Positions 43,454 to 54,161 of a DNA stretch of 64,000 nucleotides are shown here, piece by piece. The notes below the pieces were generated by a model. It was not told where the DNA came from. It ran no database searches and was given only the letters and a program-made list of their open reading frames with translations. A program made the position numbers and the translations under genes. The stretch lies in NCBI RefSeq assembly GCF_002237555.1, contig NZ_CP022540.1, forward strand, positions 2,795,001 through 2,859,000, given 5' to 3'. Within the stretch, counting starts at the first letter, position 1; each line of letters begins with the position of its first letter. The DNA is from Antarctobacter heliothermus (GTDB lineage Bacteria > Pseudomonadota > Alphaproteobacteria > Rhodobacterales > Rhodobacteraceae).

Positions 43454-44749
43454 TTAGCGGTTTTCGATGTCCACATAGTCGCGCTCTGTCTCACCCAGAT
43501 ACAACTGGCGCGGGCGGCCAATCTTGTTCTGCGGGTCGTTGAGCATCTCTTTCCACTGGCTGACCCAGCCAACGGTGCGCGACAGCGCAAAGATCGGCGT
43601 GAACATCGAGGTCGGAAAGCCCATCGCCTCAAGGATGATGCCCGAATAGAAATCGACGTTCGGGAACAGCTTTTTCTCGGCGAAATAGGGATCGGCCAGC
43701 GCCTGCTTTTCCAGCTCTTTCGCGGTGGCAAGAACCGGGTTGTTCTCAACGCCCAAGAGGTCCAGCACCTCATCGGCGGACTGCTTCATCACTTTGGCGC
43801 GCGGGTCAAAGTTCTTGTAGACGCGGTGGCCAAAGCCCATCAGGCGGAACGAGTCGTCCTTGTCCTTGGCGCGGGCGAGATACTCGGGGATATTCTCGGG
43901 CGAGCCAATTTCCTTGAGCATTTCAAGGCAGGCTTGGTTGGCACCACCGTGGGCCGGCCCCCAGAGGCAGGCAACACCAGCGGCGATACAGGCAAACGGG
44001 TTCGCGCCCGAAGACGAGGCCAGACGCACGGTCGAGGTCGAAGCGTTCTGTTCGTGATCGGCGTGCAGGGTAAAGATCCGGTCCATCGCGCGGGCAAGGA
44101 TCGGGTCGACGACATATTCCTCAGCCGGAACGCTGAAGCACATGTGCAAAAAGTTGGCCGCGTAGTCCAGATCGTTGCGCGGGTACACGAAGGGCTGGCC
44201 GATCGAGTATTTGTAAGCCATCGCGGCGATGGTCGGCATTTTGGCGATCAGGCGGTGGCTGGCGATTTCGCGCTGGCGCGGGTCGGCGATGTCGGTGCTG
44301 TCGTGGTAGAAGGCCGCCATTGCGCCAACGACACCCACCATAACTGCCATCGGATGCGCGTCCCGGCGGAAGCCACGGAAGAAGTTGTACATCTGTTCGT
44401 GGATCATCGTGTGGCGGGTGATCGTGTTCTCGAACTCTTCCAGTTCACCTGCCTTGGGCAGGTAGCCGTAGAGCAGCAGATAGCAGACCTCGAGATAGTG
44501 CGATTTTTCGGCCAGCTGGTCGATCGGATAACCCCGGTGCAGCAGCTCACCCTTGTCGCCGTCGATAAAGGTTATGGTCGAATCGCAGGACGCGGTCGAG
44601 GTAAAGCCGGGATCGTAGGTGAAGACGCCCGCCTGTCCGTACAGCTTGCGAATGTCGATCACGTCCGGTCCGGCTGTGGGCGCGTGAATAGGCAGCTCAA
44701 AGCTGTTCCCGTCGATCGTCAGTGTCGCGGTCTTGTTGGTCTCAGCCAT
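43454..44749 (-). CDS. gltA: Citrate synthase
   Basis: Condenses acetyl-CoA and oxaloacetate at the entry of the TCA cycle. 431 residues, type II (Gram-negative hexameric) pattern. The catalytic residues are in [10 protein letters not shown] (His), [13 protein letters not shown] (His and Asp), with F-R-L-M-G-F-G-H-R characteristic. The N-terminus ([13 protein letters not shown]) includes the small beta domain of this type. Ends at a strong terminator; gltX lies upstream in the same direction with an 80-bp gap. Confidence 0.98.
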   Translation of the reverse strand: MAETNKTATLTIDGNSFELPIHAPTAGPDVIDIRKLYGQAGVFTYDPGFTSTASCDSTITFIDGDKGELLHRGYPIDQLAEKSHYLEVCYLLLYGYLPKAGELEEFENTITRHTMIHEQMYNFFRGFRRDAHPMAVMVGVVGAMAAFYHDSTDIADPRQREIASHRLIAKMPTIAAMAYKYSIGQPFVYPRNDLDYAANFLHMCFSVPAEEYVVDPILARAMDRIFTLHADHEQNASTSTVRLASSSGANPFACIAAGVACLWGPAHGGANQACLEMLKEIGSPENIPEYLARAKDKDDSFRLMGFGHRVYKNFDPRAKVMKQSADEVLDLLGVENNPVLATAKELEKQALADPYFAEKKLFPNVDFYSGIILEAMGFPTSMFTPIFALSRTVGWVSQWKEMLNDPQNKIGRPRQLYLGETERDYVDIENR

Positions 44750-44829
44750 GCTTTTTATCCCTCTGATATCGTGAGGCGGGGCCGGTTTGCGGCCCTGCCG
44801 GTTGAAGTCACATGGCCGTCCACGGGGCC

Positions 44830-46245
44830 TCAGCCCTCTTTTTCGACCGCCGCCCGATCCAGCCGCGCGAGGCTTTCGTCGCGGCCGAGGACGAGCATCA
44901 TGTCAAAGACCGATGGGGTCACCGCGCGTCCGGCAAGCGCAGCCCGAAGCGGGCCGGCCAACTTGCCGAATTTGGTTCCCTGATCTTCGGCGAAACGGTT
45001 CAGCACCGCCTCCAATTCATCCTTGGTCCAGCTAGCATCTTGCAACTGCGGCGTCAACGCAGCCAGTATACCACGGGATACCGGGTCAAGGTTTTTCGCG
45101 GCCTTCTCGTTCGGGACGATTGGCGTTTCCGTTAGAATAAAGTGCGCTTTATCAATCAGTTCCGGGAAGGTTTTTGCCCGTTCCTTGAGGCAATACATCG
45201 CACGTTCCAGCCCATCGTGTTTTTCAATTGGCAGTTTATCCGCACCAGTTGCCTCAAGGTAAGCCTCGATTTCATGCAGCAGTGCAGCATCGTCCGCCAC
45301 GGCGATATGCTGACCACACAGATTTTCCAGCTTCTTCAGATCGAAACGTGCCGGAGCCTTGCCGATTCCGTCCAGATTGAACCAGTCTTTTGCCTGTGCA
45401 TCGGTAAAGAATTCGTCATCGCCGTGCGACCATCCCAGCCGGGCCAGGTAGTTGCGCATGCCTGCCGCCGGGTAGCCCATCTTTTGATACTCGTCGGCCC
45501 CCAGCGCGCCGTGGCGTTTGGACAGCTTTTTGCCGTCGGGGCCGTGAATCAGCGGGATATGGGCGTAGACCGGCAGCGGCCAACCCATCGCCTGATAGAT
45601 CCCCATCTGGCGCGCGGCGTTGTTCAGGTGGTCATCGCCCCGGATCACATGGGTCACGCCCATATCGTGATCGTCCACAACCACCGCCAGCATATAGACC
45701 GGCGTCCCGTCAGAGCGTAGCAGCACCATATCGTCCAGCTGGTCATTGCGGATGGTGACGGTGCCTTGGACTTCGTCCTCGATCACCGTTTGGCCCTCGG
45801 TCGGGGTCTTCAGCCGCACGACATAGGGCGCGTCCGGATGTGTCGCCGCGTCGGCGTCACGCCAAGGGCTGACGAACAGGGTCGAGCGACCTTCGGCACG
45901 GGCGCCTTCACGGAAGGATTCGATCTCTTCCTGAGTCGAGAAACATTTATAAGCCGCGCCCTTGGCGAGCAGCTCGTGCGCCACTTCGGCGTGGCGGTCG
46001 GCGCGTTCGAACTGGCTGATCACCTCGCCGTCGTGATCCAGGCCCAGCCAGTCCAGCCCGCGCAGGATCGCCTCTGTTGCCTCGGGGGTAGAACGGGCGC
46101 GGTCGGTGTCTTCGATCCGCAGCAGGAACTTGCCGCCCCGGCCACGGGCATACAGCCAGTTGAACAGTGCGGTGCGCGCCCCGCCGATGTGCAGGAAACC
46201 GGTGGGGGATGGAGCAAAGCGGGTGACGACCTGAGCGTCGGACAT
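44830..46245 (-). CDS. gltX: Glutamate-tRNA ligase
   Basis: Class I aminoacyl-tRNA synthetase charging tRNA(Glu) (in many alphaproteobacteria there are two copies, one also acting on tRNA(Gln)). 471 residues. HIGH motif in [14 protein letters not shown] (about 13-26) and KMSKS equivalent K-K-L-S-K-R-H-G. Starts at 46245, divergent from comEC across a 76-bp region with CtrA-like half-sites. Confidence 0.97.
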   Translation of the reverse strand: MSDAQVVTRFAPSPTGFLHIGGARTALFNWLYARGRGGKFLLRIEDTDRARSTPEATEAILRGLDWLGLDHDGEVISQFERADRHAEVAHELLAKGAAYKCFSTQEEIESFREGARAEGRSTLFVSPWRDADAATHPDAPYVVRLKTPTEGQTVIEDEVQGTVTIRNDQLDDMVLLRSDGTPVYMLAVVVDDHDMGVTHVIRGDDHLNNAARQMGIYQAMGWPLPVYAHIPLIHGPDGKKLSKRHGALGADEYQKMGYPAAGMRNYLARLGWSHGDDEFFTDAQAKDWFNLDGIGKAPARFDLKKLENLCGQHIAVADDAALLHEIEAYLEATGADKLPIEKHDGLERAMYCLKERAKTFPELIDKAHFILTETPIVPNEKAAKNLDPVSRGILAALTPQLQDASWTKDELEAVLNRFAEDQGTKFGKLAGPLRAALAGRAVTPSVFDMMLVLGRDESLARLDRAAVEKEG

Positions 46246-46250
46246 CGTGG

Positions 46251-46298
46251 TTAACCTTTTCCTAACGGCGGGGAGGGTAAGTTAGGGCGTTCCTTAAC
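46251..46298. promoter_or_regulatory. CtrA-like half-site cluster between gltX and comEC
   Basis: TTAA (46251) and CTAAC (46262) are separated by seven bases, one mismatch from the CtrA consensus TTAA-N7-TTAA; GTTAG (46281, i.e. CTAAC on the minus strand) and TTAAC (46294) follow. In Rhodobacter capsulatus, DNA uptake genes including comEC depend on CtrA-linked control for gene transfer agent recipiency. Site use here is inferred. Confidence 0.4.
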
Positions 46299-46321
46299 GA
46301 GCCACCCAACGGGGGGCAAGC

Positions 46322-48391
46322 ATGGCTCACCCCCTCTCTTGGCTGGCAACGGTCCTTCTGGGCCAACGCGGCCATCTGTTTCCCTGGGCGCCGGTCTGCC
46401 TTGCAACCGGTATCGGGATCTTTTTCGCCCTGAAGGTTGAGCCGCCGGAGCCGTTGTTGTGGGCGTGCGGGTCGCTTGGACTGTTGGCGGTGCTGCAACA
46501 CCGCGCCGGGCCGGTCTGGGGGCCGCTGCTGGCGGCTATTGCGCTGGCATCGCTGGGATTCGCGTTGGCGGGCGCGCGGGCGCATCAGGTGGCCGGTCCG
46601 GTGCTGGATTTTCGCTACTACGGCGCGGTTGAGGGGCGCGTGATTCAAATCGACCGCTCTGCCTCGGACGCGGTGCGCCTGACGCTGGATCGCGTGGTGC
46701 TGGAGCGGATGGATCCTGATGACGTGCCGACCCGGGTCCGCGTTTCTCTGCATGGCACCCAGGGCTATCTTGATCCGAAACCCGGTCAGGTGGTGATCCT
46801 CACGGGGCATCTGTCGCCGCCCGGAGGCGCGGTAGAACCCGGCGGTTTTGATTTTCGCCGACACGCATGGTTTTTGCGGCTGGGCGCGGTGGGGTATACG
46901 CGCAAACCCGTCCTGTTGCTGGAACCGGCTGGGGAGGGGCTGCGTGTGGCGCGACTGCGCCTGTGGTTGTCGGCGCGGGTGCAGGCAGCCCTGCCGGGAG
47001 AGCGGGGCGCTTTTGCCGCCGCAATCATGACCGGGGACCGCTCTGGCATGGGGCAGGACACCTTGCAGGTGCTGCGCGACAGCAATCTGGCGCATATTCT
47101 GGCCATCTCCGGGCTGCACATGGGACTATTGGCGGGCTTTGTCTTTGCCGCGCTGCGGGTGGCGCTGTTGCTGCACCCTCATGTCCGCCACCATTGGCCG
47201 GTCAAGAAACTGGCGGCCGGCGGTGCCCTGCTGGCGGCGTCGGGATATCTCGCGCTGTCGGGGGGCAACGTGGCGACAGAGCGTGCCTTTATGATGGTGG
47301 CCGCCGCGCTGTGCGCGATGATGCTGGATCGTCGCGCGTTGAGCCTGCGCAGCGTGGCGATCGCGGCGCTGGTGGTGCTGGTGATGCGGCCCGAGGCGCT
47401 GATGGGCCCCGGTTTCCAGATGTCCTTTGCGGCGACAACGGCGCTGGTGGCGGTGTTTGAACGATTGACCATCTGGCAACGGGATCACGAGCTGCCACGC
47501 TGGATTGCACCGGTGCTGTCGGTGGTGGTGTCCTCGGCAGTGGCGGGGGCGGCAACCGCGCCGGTGGGCATGGCGCACTTCAACCAGATCGCCCAGTACG
47601 GCCTCTTGGCCAATCTGGCCGCCGTGCCGGTCATGGGGATCTGGGTGGTGCCGCTGGCGGTGCTGGCGGCATTGCTGATGCCCTTCGGACTGGACTGGAT
47701 CGCGCTAGAGATCATGGCGTTGGGGCTGGGCTGGATATTGGGTGTGGCGCATACGGTGGCGGGCTGGGAAGGATCGGTAGGGCACATCGTGGCCCCAGCG
47801 CCGGTTGTACTTCCGCTTATTGCGGTGGGCGGTTTGATCCTGTGCCTTTGGCGCGGACGGGGACGATTGGCGGGGCTTGCGCCGCTGGGTTTGGCGGCAG
47901 TGCTGTGGGCGGGGACCGAGCGGCCCCCGGTGCTGATCGCAGATAGCGGCACTCTGGTTGGTCTGATGACTCCACAGGGCCGGGCGCTGTCCCTTGATCG
48001 CGGGTCGGCGTTTGTGGCCGGTGTCTGGCTGGAGAATGACGGGCAGGGCTATGACCAGCCACAGGCGGCTGCGTTGTGGCCAGAGCCCGTTGCGGACCGA
48101 ATGGCGCTGGCGGAACTGGACGGGTTGCACCTGATGCATCTGCAAGGCAAACGCGCCGCTGCCCGCGTCGAGACATGCCAACCGGGGCAGATTATTGTCT
48201 CCAGCGTCGACATCGATCTGCCCGGCGGCTGTGAGGTGTTTGATCCGGCACGACTGCGCCACAGCGGCTCAGTGGCCGTCTGGATGGAACAGGGCACCCC
48301 GCGCATCGTAACAGACCGCGATGCATCGGGAACTCGGCTTTGGCACGGGGTCACGCCCAAGCCGTTTCGGCTGGCGTGGCGGACACAGTAG
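46322..48391 (+). CDS. comEC: ComEC/Rec2 family DNA uptake channel
   Basis: Inner-membrane channel carrying single-stranded DNA into the cytoplasm during natural transformation (and gene transfer agent uptake in Rhodobacter). 689 residues: an N-terminal DUF4131-type part with OB-like segment (about 90-190), then the Competence domain with L-A-H-I-L-A-I-S-G-L-H-M-G-L, A-T-E-R-A-F-M-M-V and G-P-G-F-Q-M-S-F-A (about 245-380) and several helices. The C-terminal 190 residues lack the H-x-H-x-D-H motif of the metallo-beta-lactamase nuclease domain found in Bacillus ComEC, as in many alphaproteobacterial forms. Convergent with lexA (12 bp). Confidence 0.93.
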   Translation: MAHPLSWLATVLLGQRGHLFPWAPVCLATGIGIFFALKVEPPEPLLWACGSLGLLAVLQHRAGPVWGPLLAAIALASLGFALAGARAHQVAGPVLDFRYYGAVEGRVIQIDRSASDAVRLTLDRVVLERMDPDDVPTRVRVSLHGTQGYLDPKPGQVVILTGHLSPPGGAVEPGGFDFRRHAWFLRLGAVGYTRKPVLLLEPAGEGLRVARLRLWLSARVQAALPGERGAFAAAIMTGDRSGMGQDTLQVLRDSNLAHILAISGLHMGLLAGFVFAALRVALLLHPHVRHHWPVKKLAAGGALLAASGYLALSGGNVATERAFMMVAAALCAMMLDRRALSLRSVAIAALVVLVMRPEALMGPGFQMSFAATTALVAVFERLTIWQRDHELPRWIAPVLSVVVSSAVAGAATAPVGMAHFNQIAQYGLLANLAAVPVMGIWVVPLAVLAALLMPFGLDWIALEIMALGLGWILGVAHTVAGWEGSVGHIVAPAPVVLPLIAVGGLILCLWRGRGRLAGLAPLGLAAVLWAGTERPPVLIADSGTLVGLMTPQGRALSLDRGSAFVAGVWLENDGQGYDQPQAAALWPEPVADRMALAELDGLHLMHLQGKRAAARVETCQPGQIIVSSVDIDLPGGCEVFDPARLRHSGSVAVWMEQGTPRIVTDRDASGTRLWHGVTPKPFRLAWRTQ

Positions 48392-48403
48392 GGTGACGGT
48401 GCC

Positions 48404-49099
48404 TCAGTAGGTGCGGATCAACCCCACAAGACGCCCTTGAACGGTGACGGACCCCTGCGGCAGAACGCGCGGTTCATAGGCTGGGTTTGCGGCCTCAAGG
48501 ATGATCATGTCACCCTTGCGGCGGAACCGCTTCAGCGTGGCCTCATAGCCCTCAATCTGGGCGACGACGATATCGCCGTCGGTTGCGTCGGGGGATTCGC
48601 GGATCACCACCACGTCGCCGTCGTTGATGCCCGCGTCGATCATCGAGTCGCCCTTGACCTCCAGCGCGTAGTGCCGTCCCTGACCGCGCAACATCTGCCC
48701 CGGCACGGACACGCCGGGGGCGGGATCATTGATCGCCTCGATCGGGCGACCGGCGGCGATGCTGCCGACCAGCGGCAATTCCGTCAGGTTTGCCGCGCCA
48801 AGGTTGAATGCACCCGAGGGGCGGGAGTCTGCCCGATCCCCTTCGATCACTGTGGGTGTAAACCCGACCGGATGACCCCCCAGGCTTTCAGGCAGCTTTA
48901 CGATTTCGATGGCGCGCGCCCGGTGGGCCAGACGGCGGATAAAGCCGCGTTCTTCAAGCGCCGTGATCAGCCGGTGAATGCCGGACTTGGACCGCAGATC
49001 AAGCGCGTCCTTCATTTCATCGAAACTAGGAGGCACCCCGTCACGGGTCATCCGCTTGTTGATAAAGTCCAGAAGATCGAGTTGTTTCTTCGTCAGCAT
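48404..49099 (-). CDS. lexA: SOS repressor LexA
   Basis: Represses DNA repair genes and cleaves itself when RecA is activated. 231 residues. N-terminal winged helix ([26 protein letters not shown]), cleavage bond Ala116-Gly117 in S-I-A-A-G-R-P, catalytic Ser152 (G-D-S-M-I-D-A-G) and Lys190 (E-A-T-L-K-R-F). The alphaproteobacterial S-K-S-G-I-H-R helix recognises GTTC-N7-GTTC, and such a box lies just upstream of its own start, so the gene is autoregulated. Confidence 0.98.
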   Translation of the reverse strand: MLTKKQLDLLDFINKRMTRDGVPPSFDEMKDALDLRSKSGIHRLITALEERGFIRRLAHRARAIEIVKLPESLGGHPVGFTPTVIEGDRADSRPSGAFNLGAANLTELPLVGSIAAGRPIEAINDPAPGVSVPGQMLRGQGRHYALEVKGDSMIDAGINDGDVVVIRESPDATDGDIVVAQIEGYEATLKRFRRKGDMIILEAANPAYEPRVLPQGSVTVQGRLVGLIRTY

Positions 49100-49126
49100 G
49101 GCGCAACCCCGTGTTTGTTACCTTTT

Positions 49127-49141
49127 GTTCTACGGGTGTTC
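49127..49141 (-). promoter_or_regulatory. LexA box upstream of lexA
   Basis: GTTC-tacgggt-GTTC (read as GAAC-N7-GAAC on the minus strand), an exact match to the alphaproteobacterial SOS box, 28-42 bp upstream of the lexA start. It supports LexA autoregulation. Confidence 0.9.
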
Positions 49142-49268
49142 TTGTTTTGTGTCAACAATTGGGTGAAAAACGCCGCTATTTTGTAGCGCCTTGGCGTCAA
49201 ATCGCTGTTTGCAATGCTGGCGCTGCGCACGTTCGCGGTGCTTCAAACGCTGGCATTGCCCGCGGCGG

Positions 49269-50435
49269 TCACAGCGGCAGATATGAGACGATCTCTCCGA
49301 CTGCACGCGCGCCGTCGCCCATAGGGCGGATCAGCAGCGCATTCGCACGGCCCAGCACGCTCAACAGGCTGGAGTCCTGACGGTCGAGGGCGGCGATGCC
49401 CGCCTCTGAAACAATCGCACGCATGTAGTGTTCGCGTGGTCCGTTCGGCGTCAGCGGCGCGGCCAGTTCAGCGCGGTGGTGCGGAGCAGGTGTCGCACCA
49501 AGGCCCAACATGGCGCGGATCACCGGGGCCACAAAGACATGGCCACAGACCATCGCGGACACCGGATTGCCGGGCAGGCCGATCATCATGGCATCGTTCA
49601 GACGCCCCGACATCAGCGGTTTGCCCGGACGCATGGCGACCTTGTGAAAGGCGCGTTCCATGCCCAGTTCGGCTGCCACCTGCGCCACAAGATCATGATC
49701 GCCGACGGAGGCGCCGCCGATGGTGATCACAAGATCCGCATCTTCGACCAGCGAAAAACCGTGGATGAGAGAGGCATTCGTATCGCGCGCAATCGGCAGG
49801 ATGCGCGCCTCTGCCCCAAGGTCGCGCAACAGCGCGTGTAGCCCAAAGGTATTTGAGGCAATGATCTGATCGGGGCCGGGCGTGTCGCCGGGCATGACCA
49901 GTTCATTGCCGGTGGAAATCAACGCTACCCTCGGTTTGCGGGCGACGGGCACCTCGGCAATGTTCATCGCCGCCAACAGCGCCACGTCCTGCGGGGAGAG
50001 GCGTTTGGGGGCATCGACCGTCTGGCCGATGCGGAAATCGGTGCCGGCGGGGCGGATGTAGGGGTTTTTGTCCAGATCGGTGTTCAGGGTGATGGTGTCG
50101 CCGTCGCGGGTGACATCTTCCTGAATGATGATGCGGGCCGCGCCCTGCGGCACCGGCGCGCCGGTAAAAATGCGCACTGCCTGACCCGTGCCAACGGAGC
50201 CGTCAAAACGCTTGCCCGCCGCACTTTCCCCAATCACGGTGAACCGTTGCCCCGGCGCGGCCTCAGTCACGGCGTAGCCATCCATCGCAGAGGCGGCAAA
50301 GGGAGGCTGATCTCGCCGCGCGGTGACGGGACGCGCCAACACGCGGCCCGCAGCCTGAACCAGCGGTACGGTTTCCACAGGCAGCGGTGTGGCAAGGGCA
50401 AAGAGGTGGTCTAGGGCCTGGGTGACGGTGATCAT
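49269..50435 (-). CDS. moeA: Molybdopterin molybdotransferase MoeA
   Basis: Inserts molybdate into adenylated molybdopterin to make molybdenum cofactor. 388 residues. Visible: [43 protein letters not shown] and [10 protein letters not shown], with G-L-P-G-N-P-V-S-A near the end. The start overlaps moaC by ATGA; it is the last gene of the trpG-trpD-ung-trpC-moaC-moeA run. lexA lies 170 bp further downstream with its own promoter. Confidence 0.96.
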   Translation of the reverse strand: MITVTQALDHLFALATPLPVETVPLVQAAGRVLARPVTARRDQPPFAASAMDGYAVTEAAPGQRFTVIGESAAGKRFDGSVGTGQAVRIFTGAPVPQGAARIIIQEDVTRDGDTITLNTDLDKNPYIRPAGTDFRIGQTVDAPKRLSPQDVALLAAMNIAEVPVARKPRVALISTGNELVMPGDTPGPDQIIASNTFGLHALLRDLGAEARILPIARDTNASLIHGFSLVEDADLVITIGGASVGDHDLVAQVAAELGMERAFHKVAMRPGKPLMSGRLNDAMMIGLPGNPVSAMVCGHVFVAPVIRAMLGLGATPAPHHRAELAAPLTPNGPREHYMRAIVSEAGIAALDRQDSSLLSVLGRANALLIRPMGDGARAVGEIVSYLPL

Positions 50436-50908
50436 GTCGCCTCAAAACGTCCGGATTTGCCGCCGTCTTTCAGTAGCACGCGGATGCCGCCAATCTCCAT
50501 CGCCTTGTCCACGGCCTTGACCATGTCATAGACGGTCAGCGCGGCGGTCGAGACGGCGGTCAGTGCTTCCATCTCGACCCCGGTTTGGCCGGAAGTCTTG
50601 ACCGTTGCAGTGATGCGCAGGCCGGGCAGGTCGGGATCTGGCGTCAGGTCTACGGTGACTTTTGTGATGGGCAGCGGGTGGCAGAGCGGGATCAGCTCGG
50701 GCGTCTTTTTCGCACCCATAATCCCGGCAAGGCGTGCCACGCCGATCACGTCACCCTTTTTGGCGCGGCCCTCGGTGATCAGGGCAAAGGTCTCAGGCGC
50801 CATTTTCACTTGACCCTCGGCGGTGGCGATGCGGTCGGTCACCGGCTTGTCTGAGACATCGACCATATGCGCGTTGCCCTGCGCATCGAAATGGGTCAGC
50901 CCGCTCAT
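50432..50908 (-). CDS. moaC: Cyclic pyranopterin monophosphate synthase MoaC
   Basis: Second step of molybdopterin synthesis, making cyclic pyranopterin monophosphate from the MoaA product. 158 residues, family length. Visible: [40 protein letters not shown] and D-M-V-K-A-V-D-K. Overlaps trpC and moeA by four bases each. Confidence 0.97.
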   Translation of the reverse strand: MSGLTHFDAQGNAHMVDVSDKPVTDRIATAEGQVKMAPETFALITEGRAKKGDVIGVARLAGIMGAKKTPELIPLCHPLPITKVTVDLTPDPDLPGLRITATVKTSGQTGVEMEALTAVSTAALTVYDMVKAVDKAMEIGGIRVLLKDGGKSGRFEAT

Positions 50909-51708
50909 GCTGGCACCGGGTTGGCCAGCAGGGTACGGGTTGCCTCGGCCACATCGGTCTGTCGCATCAGGCTTTCACCAATCAAAAAGGCGCGGGCGCC
51001 GTGGGCGGCCATGTCAGCCAGATCGGCGGGTGTGTTCAGACCGGACTCGGAGATCAGATAGCGATCTTCGGGGATGCGTTTCGACAGATCGCGCGTGGTG
51101 TCCAGCGTGGTCTCAAAGGTCTTGAGGTTGCGGTTGTTCACGCCGATCAGAGGGCTGTTCAGCGTCAGCGCGCGATCCAGTTCGGCCCCGTCATGCACCT
51201 CTATCAGCGCATCCATACCCCAGCTTTGCGCGGCGGCCTCCAGTTCTGCGGCCTGCGCATCCGACACTGAGGCCATGATGATCAGGATGCAGTCCGCGCC
51301 AAGGGCGCGCGCCTCGGCCACCTGATAGGTGTCGTACATGAAATCCTTGCGCAGGGCGGGCAGGGCACAGGCCGCGCGGGCGGCGGTCAGGAACGGTTTC
51401 GCGCCCTGAAAAGACGGCGTATCGGTCAGCACTGACAGGCAGGTGGCCCCACCGGCCTCATAAGCGCGGGCCAGTGTCGCGGGATCGAAATCGGCGCGGA
51501 TCAGCCCCTTGGACGGAGAGGCCTTCTTGATCTCGGCGATCAGGCCATAGCCCTTTTCCGATGCCGCCATCAGCGCCCCGGCAAAGGGTCGTACGGGCGG
51601 CGCGGCGCGGGCTGCGTCCTCAACCTCTGACAGGGGTTTGGCGGCTTTGTCGGCGGCCACTTCGTCCAGCTTGTAGGCTTTGATTTTGTCGAGGATGGTT
51701 GTGGTCAT
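50905..51708 (-). CDS. trpC: Indole-3-glycerol phosphate synthase
   Basis: Closes the indole ring from carboxyphenylaminodeoxyribulose 5-phosphate in tryptophan synthesis. 267-residue TIM barrel without fused TrpF. Marks: [11 protein letters not shown] (catalytic Lys and phosphate site), [29 protein letters not shown] and I-S-E-S-G-L-N-T. It overlaps ung upstream and moaC downstream by ATGA. Confidence 0.97.
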   Translation of the reverse strand: MTTTILDKIKAYKLDEVAADKAAKPLSEVEDAARAAPPVRPFAGALMAASEKGYGLIAEIKKASPSKGLIRADFDPATLARAYEAGGATCLSVLTDTPSFQGAKPFLTAARAACALPALRKDFMYDTYQVAEARALGADCILIIMASVSDAQAAELEAAAQSWGMDALIEVHDGAELDRALTLNSPLIGVNNRNLKTFETTLDTTRDLSKRIPEDRYLISESGLNTPADLADMAAHGARAFLIGESLMRQTDVAEATRTLLANPVPA

Positions 51709-52379
51709 GGGGCAGGTCTTTCTGGCGTCGTCCAGTTGATCGGCGTCTGGCCACCGTCTTTAAGCCAGTCGTTGATGCGCGAAAAGGGCCGCGAGCCGAA
51801 AAAGCCGCGCCGGGCTGACAGCGGCGACGGATGCGGACTGGTCAGGATCAGGTGGTCCGGTCCCGCGATGTGTTTGGCAAAGCCCTGCGCATGCGCCCCC
51901 CAAAGCAGGAAGGCGCGCGGTTGGTTCGACAGCGCGGCCAGCACCTGTTCGGTCAGACTGGACCAGCCGAGTTTGGCGTGCGCCCCCGCCTTGCCCGCCT
52001 CCACCGTCAGCGCGGTGTTGAGCAGCAGCACGCCCTGTTCGGCCCAGAACCGAAGGTCGCCGTTGGGCGGTATGGCCCCCAGATCCTCCTGCATTTCCTT
52101 GTAGATATTGGTCAGGGAGCGGGGCAGGGGACGCACGTCTGGTTCTACCGAAAAGGCCAGTCCATGCGCATGGCCCGGCGTCGGATAAGGATCCTGTCCA
52201 AGGATCACCACGCGGGTGGCCTGCGGTGGACAGGCCTCCAGCGCGGCAAAGATCTGCGGGGCAGGCGGCAGCACCGGCGCGTCGCTTTGGGCAAGATGCG
52301 CCGCGATGCGGGGCAGCTCCTGCGCGAAGAACAGCAGGTGCTGCCAGTTTTTGGGCGGTGTCGGGGGCGTGACGCTCAC
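51705..52379 (-). CDS. ung: Uracil-DNA glycosylase
   Basis: Family 1 base-excision enzyme that removes uracil from DNA. 224 residues. Water-activating Asp63 in L-G-Q-D-P-Y-P, and the intercalation loop [13 protein letters not shown] with the catalytic His. The start is a GTG at 52379 forming a GTGA overlap with the trpD stop; its own stop overlaps trpC. Placement of a DNA-repair gene inside the trp operon is unusual in bacteria generally. Confidence 0.96.
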   Translation of the reverse strand: MSVTPPTPPKNWQHLLFFAQELPRIAAHLAQSDAPVLPPAPQIFAALEACPPQATRVVILGQDPYPTPGHAHGLAFSVEPDVRPLPRSLTNIYKEMQEDLGAIPPNGDLRFWAEQGVLLLNTALTVEAGKAGAHAKLGWSSLTEQVLAALSNQPRAFLLWGAHAQGFAKHIAGPDHLILTSPHPSPLSARRGFFGSRPFSRINDWLKDGGQTPINWTTPERPAP

Positions 52380-53395
52380 GCCGCCTGTGTCGCCTTGGCC
52401 AGCGCCTGCACCTTGGCCAGCGCCGCGCCGCTGTCGATGCTTTCAACCGCCCGTTCCACACCGTCGCGCAAGTCTGTGGCCTGACCTGCGATCACCAGCG
52501 CTGCGGCCGCATTCAACAGTACCGCATCGCGATAGGCCGAATGCGCCCCGTCCAGCAGCGCGCGCATGGCCTTGGCGTTCTCCTCGGGTGAGCCACCGAT
52601 GATGTCCTCAAACGGATGCACGGGCAGACCTGCGTCCTCGGGGTGCAGTTCCGCCTCGTGGATGCTGCCATCCTCTTCCAGCGCGGCGATCCAGCTAACG
52701 CCGGTGATGGTCAACTCATCGGTGCCGTCAGAGCCGTGGACCAGCCATGCCCGTTCCGACCCCAGCTTGCCCAGAATCTCTGCCATCGGGCGGATGAGTT
52801 CGCGGGTAAACGCGCCGGTCAACTGGCGTTTGACGCCCGCCGGGTTGGTGAGCGGCCCGAGGATGTTAAAGATCGTGCGGGTGCCCAATTCGGCCCGGAC
52901 CGGACCGACATGGGCCATGGCGGGGTGGTGCATGGGGGCCATCATGAAACAGATGCCGACCTCGGCCAGCGCCTTTTCCACCTTGTCGGCAGAAAGCATG
53001 ACCTCAATCCCCATCTGACCCAGCGCATCCGCAGCACCGGATTTCGACGACAGGTTGCGGTTGCCATGCTTGGCCACGGTCACGCCCGCACCGGCCACCA
53101 CAAAGGCCGTGGCGGTCGAGATGTTCAGCGTGCCCTTGCCGTCGCCGCCGGTGCCGACGATGTCCATCGCGCCGGCAGGGGCCGCGACCTTGTTGCATTT
53201 GGCGCGCATGACGGCAGCGGCGGCGGCGTATTCATCCACCGTCTCGCCGCGCGTGCGCAGGGCCATCAGCAGACCGCCGATCTGGGCCGGGGTGGCCTGA
53301 CCAGCAAACAGGATGCCAAAGGCTTTTTCCGCCTCGGCGCGGGTCAGTGGGCGGTCGGCGCTGGTGCCGATCAGGGGGCGCAGGTCATCGCTCAT
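52376..53395 (-). CDS. trpD: Anthranilate phosphoribosyltransferase
   Basis: Transfers phosphoribose from PRPP to anthranilate. 339 residues. PRPP-binding [32 protein letters not shown], and G-P-L-T-N-P-A are visible. Overlaps trpG upstream (ATGA) and ung downstream (GTGA). Confidence 0.97.
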   Translation of the reverse strand: MSDDLRPLIGTSADRPLTRAEAEKAFGILFAGQATPAQIGGLLMALRTRGETVDEYAAAAAVMRAKCNKVAAPAGAMDIVGTGGDGKGTLNISTATAFVVAGAGVTVAKHGNRNLSSKSGAADALGQMGIEVMLSADKVEKALAEVGICFMMAPMHHPAMAHVGPVRAELGTRTIFNILGPLTNPAGVKRQLTGAFTRELIRPMAEILGKLGSERAWLVHGSDGTDELTITGVSWIAALEEDGSIHEAELHPEDAGLPVHPFEDIIGGSPEENAKAMRALLDGAHSAYRDAVLLNAAAALVIAGQATDLRDGVERAVESIDSGAALAKVQALAKATQAA

Positions 53396-53973
53396 GCCGG
53401 CACCTTCAGGACGTCGAGAAAGTTCTGCAACATGGCATGCCCATGTTCGGAGGCGATGGATTCCGGATGGAATTGCACGCCGTGGATCGGCAGGTCGCGG
53501 TGCATCAGGCCCATGATGGTGCCGTCCTCCAGCTCTGCCGTGACTTTTAATGTCTCGGGCAGGTCTGAACGGCGCACCACGAGGCTGTGATAGCGGGTTG
53601 CCTTGATCGGTGAGGGCAAGCCTTTGAACACGCTTTCCCCGTGGTGGTGCATTGAGCCCATCTTGCCGTGCACGATCTCATCATGGCGCACAACAGTCCC
53701 GCCAAAGGTTTGACCGATGGTCTGATGGCCAAGGCACACGCCCAACAGCGGCGTGCCCGTCTCTGCGGCGGCCTCTGTCAGCGCAAGGCAGATGCCCGAC
53801 TGGTCCGGCGTGCCGGGGCCGGGGGACAGGACGATACCCGCCGGGTTCAGCGCCATTGCCTCTTGCACATTTAACGCGTCGTTGCGCCAGACCTGTACAT
53901 CAGCCCCCTGTTCGCCCAGATAATGGACGAGATTATAGGTGAAACTGTCGTAGTTATCGATCAGGAGCAGCAT
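53392..53973 (-). CDS. trpG: Anthranilate synthase component II (glutamine amidotransferase)
   Basis: Supplies ammonia to TrpE for anthranilate synthesis (may also serve PabB). 193 residues. Nucleophile Cys80 in L-L-G-V-C-L-G-H-Q, and the His/Glu of the triad in G-V-Q-F-H-P-E-S. The start at 53973 ([16 protein letters not shown]) is the family N-terminus and has CAGGAG upstream within the usual distance; an open extension to 54066 is not homologous. First gene of the operon as seen; trpE is not in the window. Confidence 0.96.
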   Translation of the reverse strand: MLLLIDNYDSFTYNLVHYLGEQGADVQVWRNDALNVQEAMALNPAGIVLSPGPGTPDQSGICLALTEAAAETGTPLLGVCLGHQTIGQTFGGTVVRHDEIVHGKMGSMHHHGESVFKGLPSPIKATRYHSLVVRRSDLPETLKVTAELEDGTIMGLMHRDLPIHGVQFHPESIASEHGHAMLQNFLDVLKVPA

Positions 53974-54161
53974 GGCCGGGCCTTCGTCAGCTGGGTCTGG
54001 TTTCAGGGGTATTGCGCGGGGACGCGAACGGGGGCTAGCGGCCCATGGCCACGTCGCGGTATACATGCACAGGCCGTAATGGTGGCGTCAAGCCCGGCAA
54101 GGGTGCAAGACTACAGGACAAAGGCACCGGAACAGGTGCTTGAGAAGTCGGAGAGAGCAGC

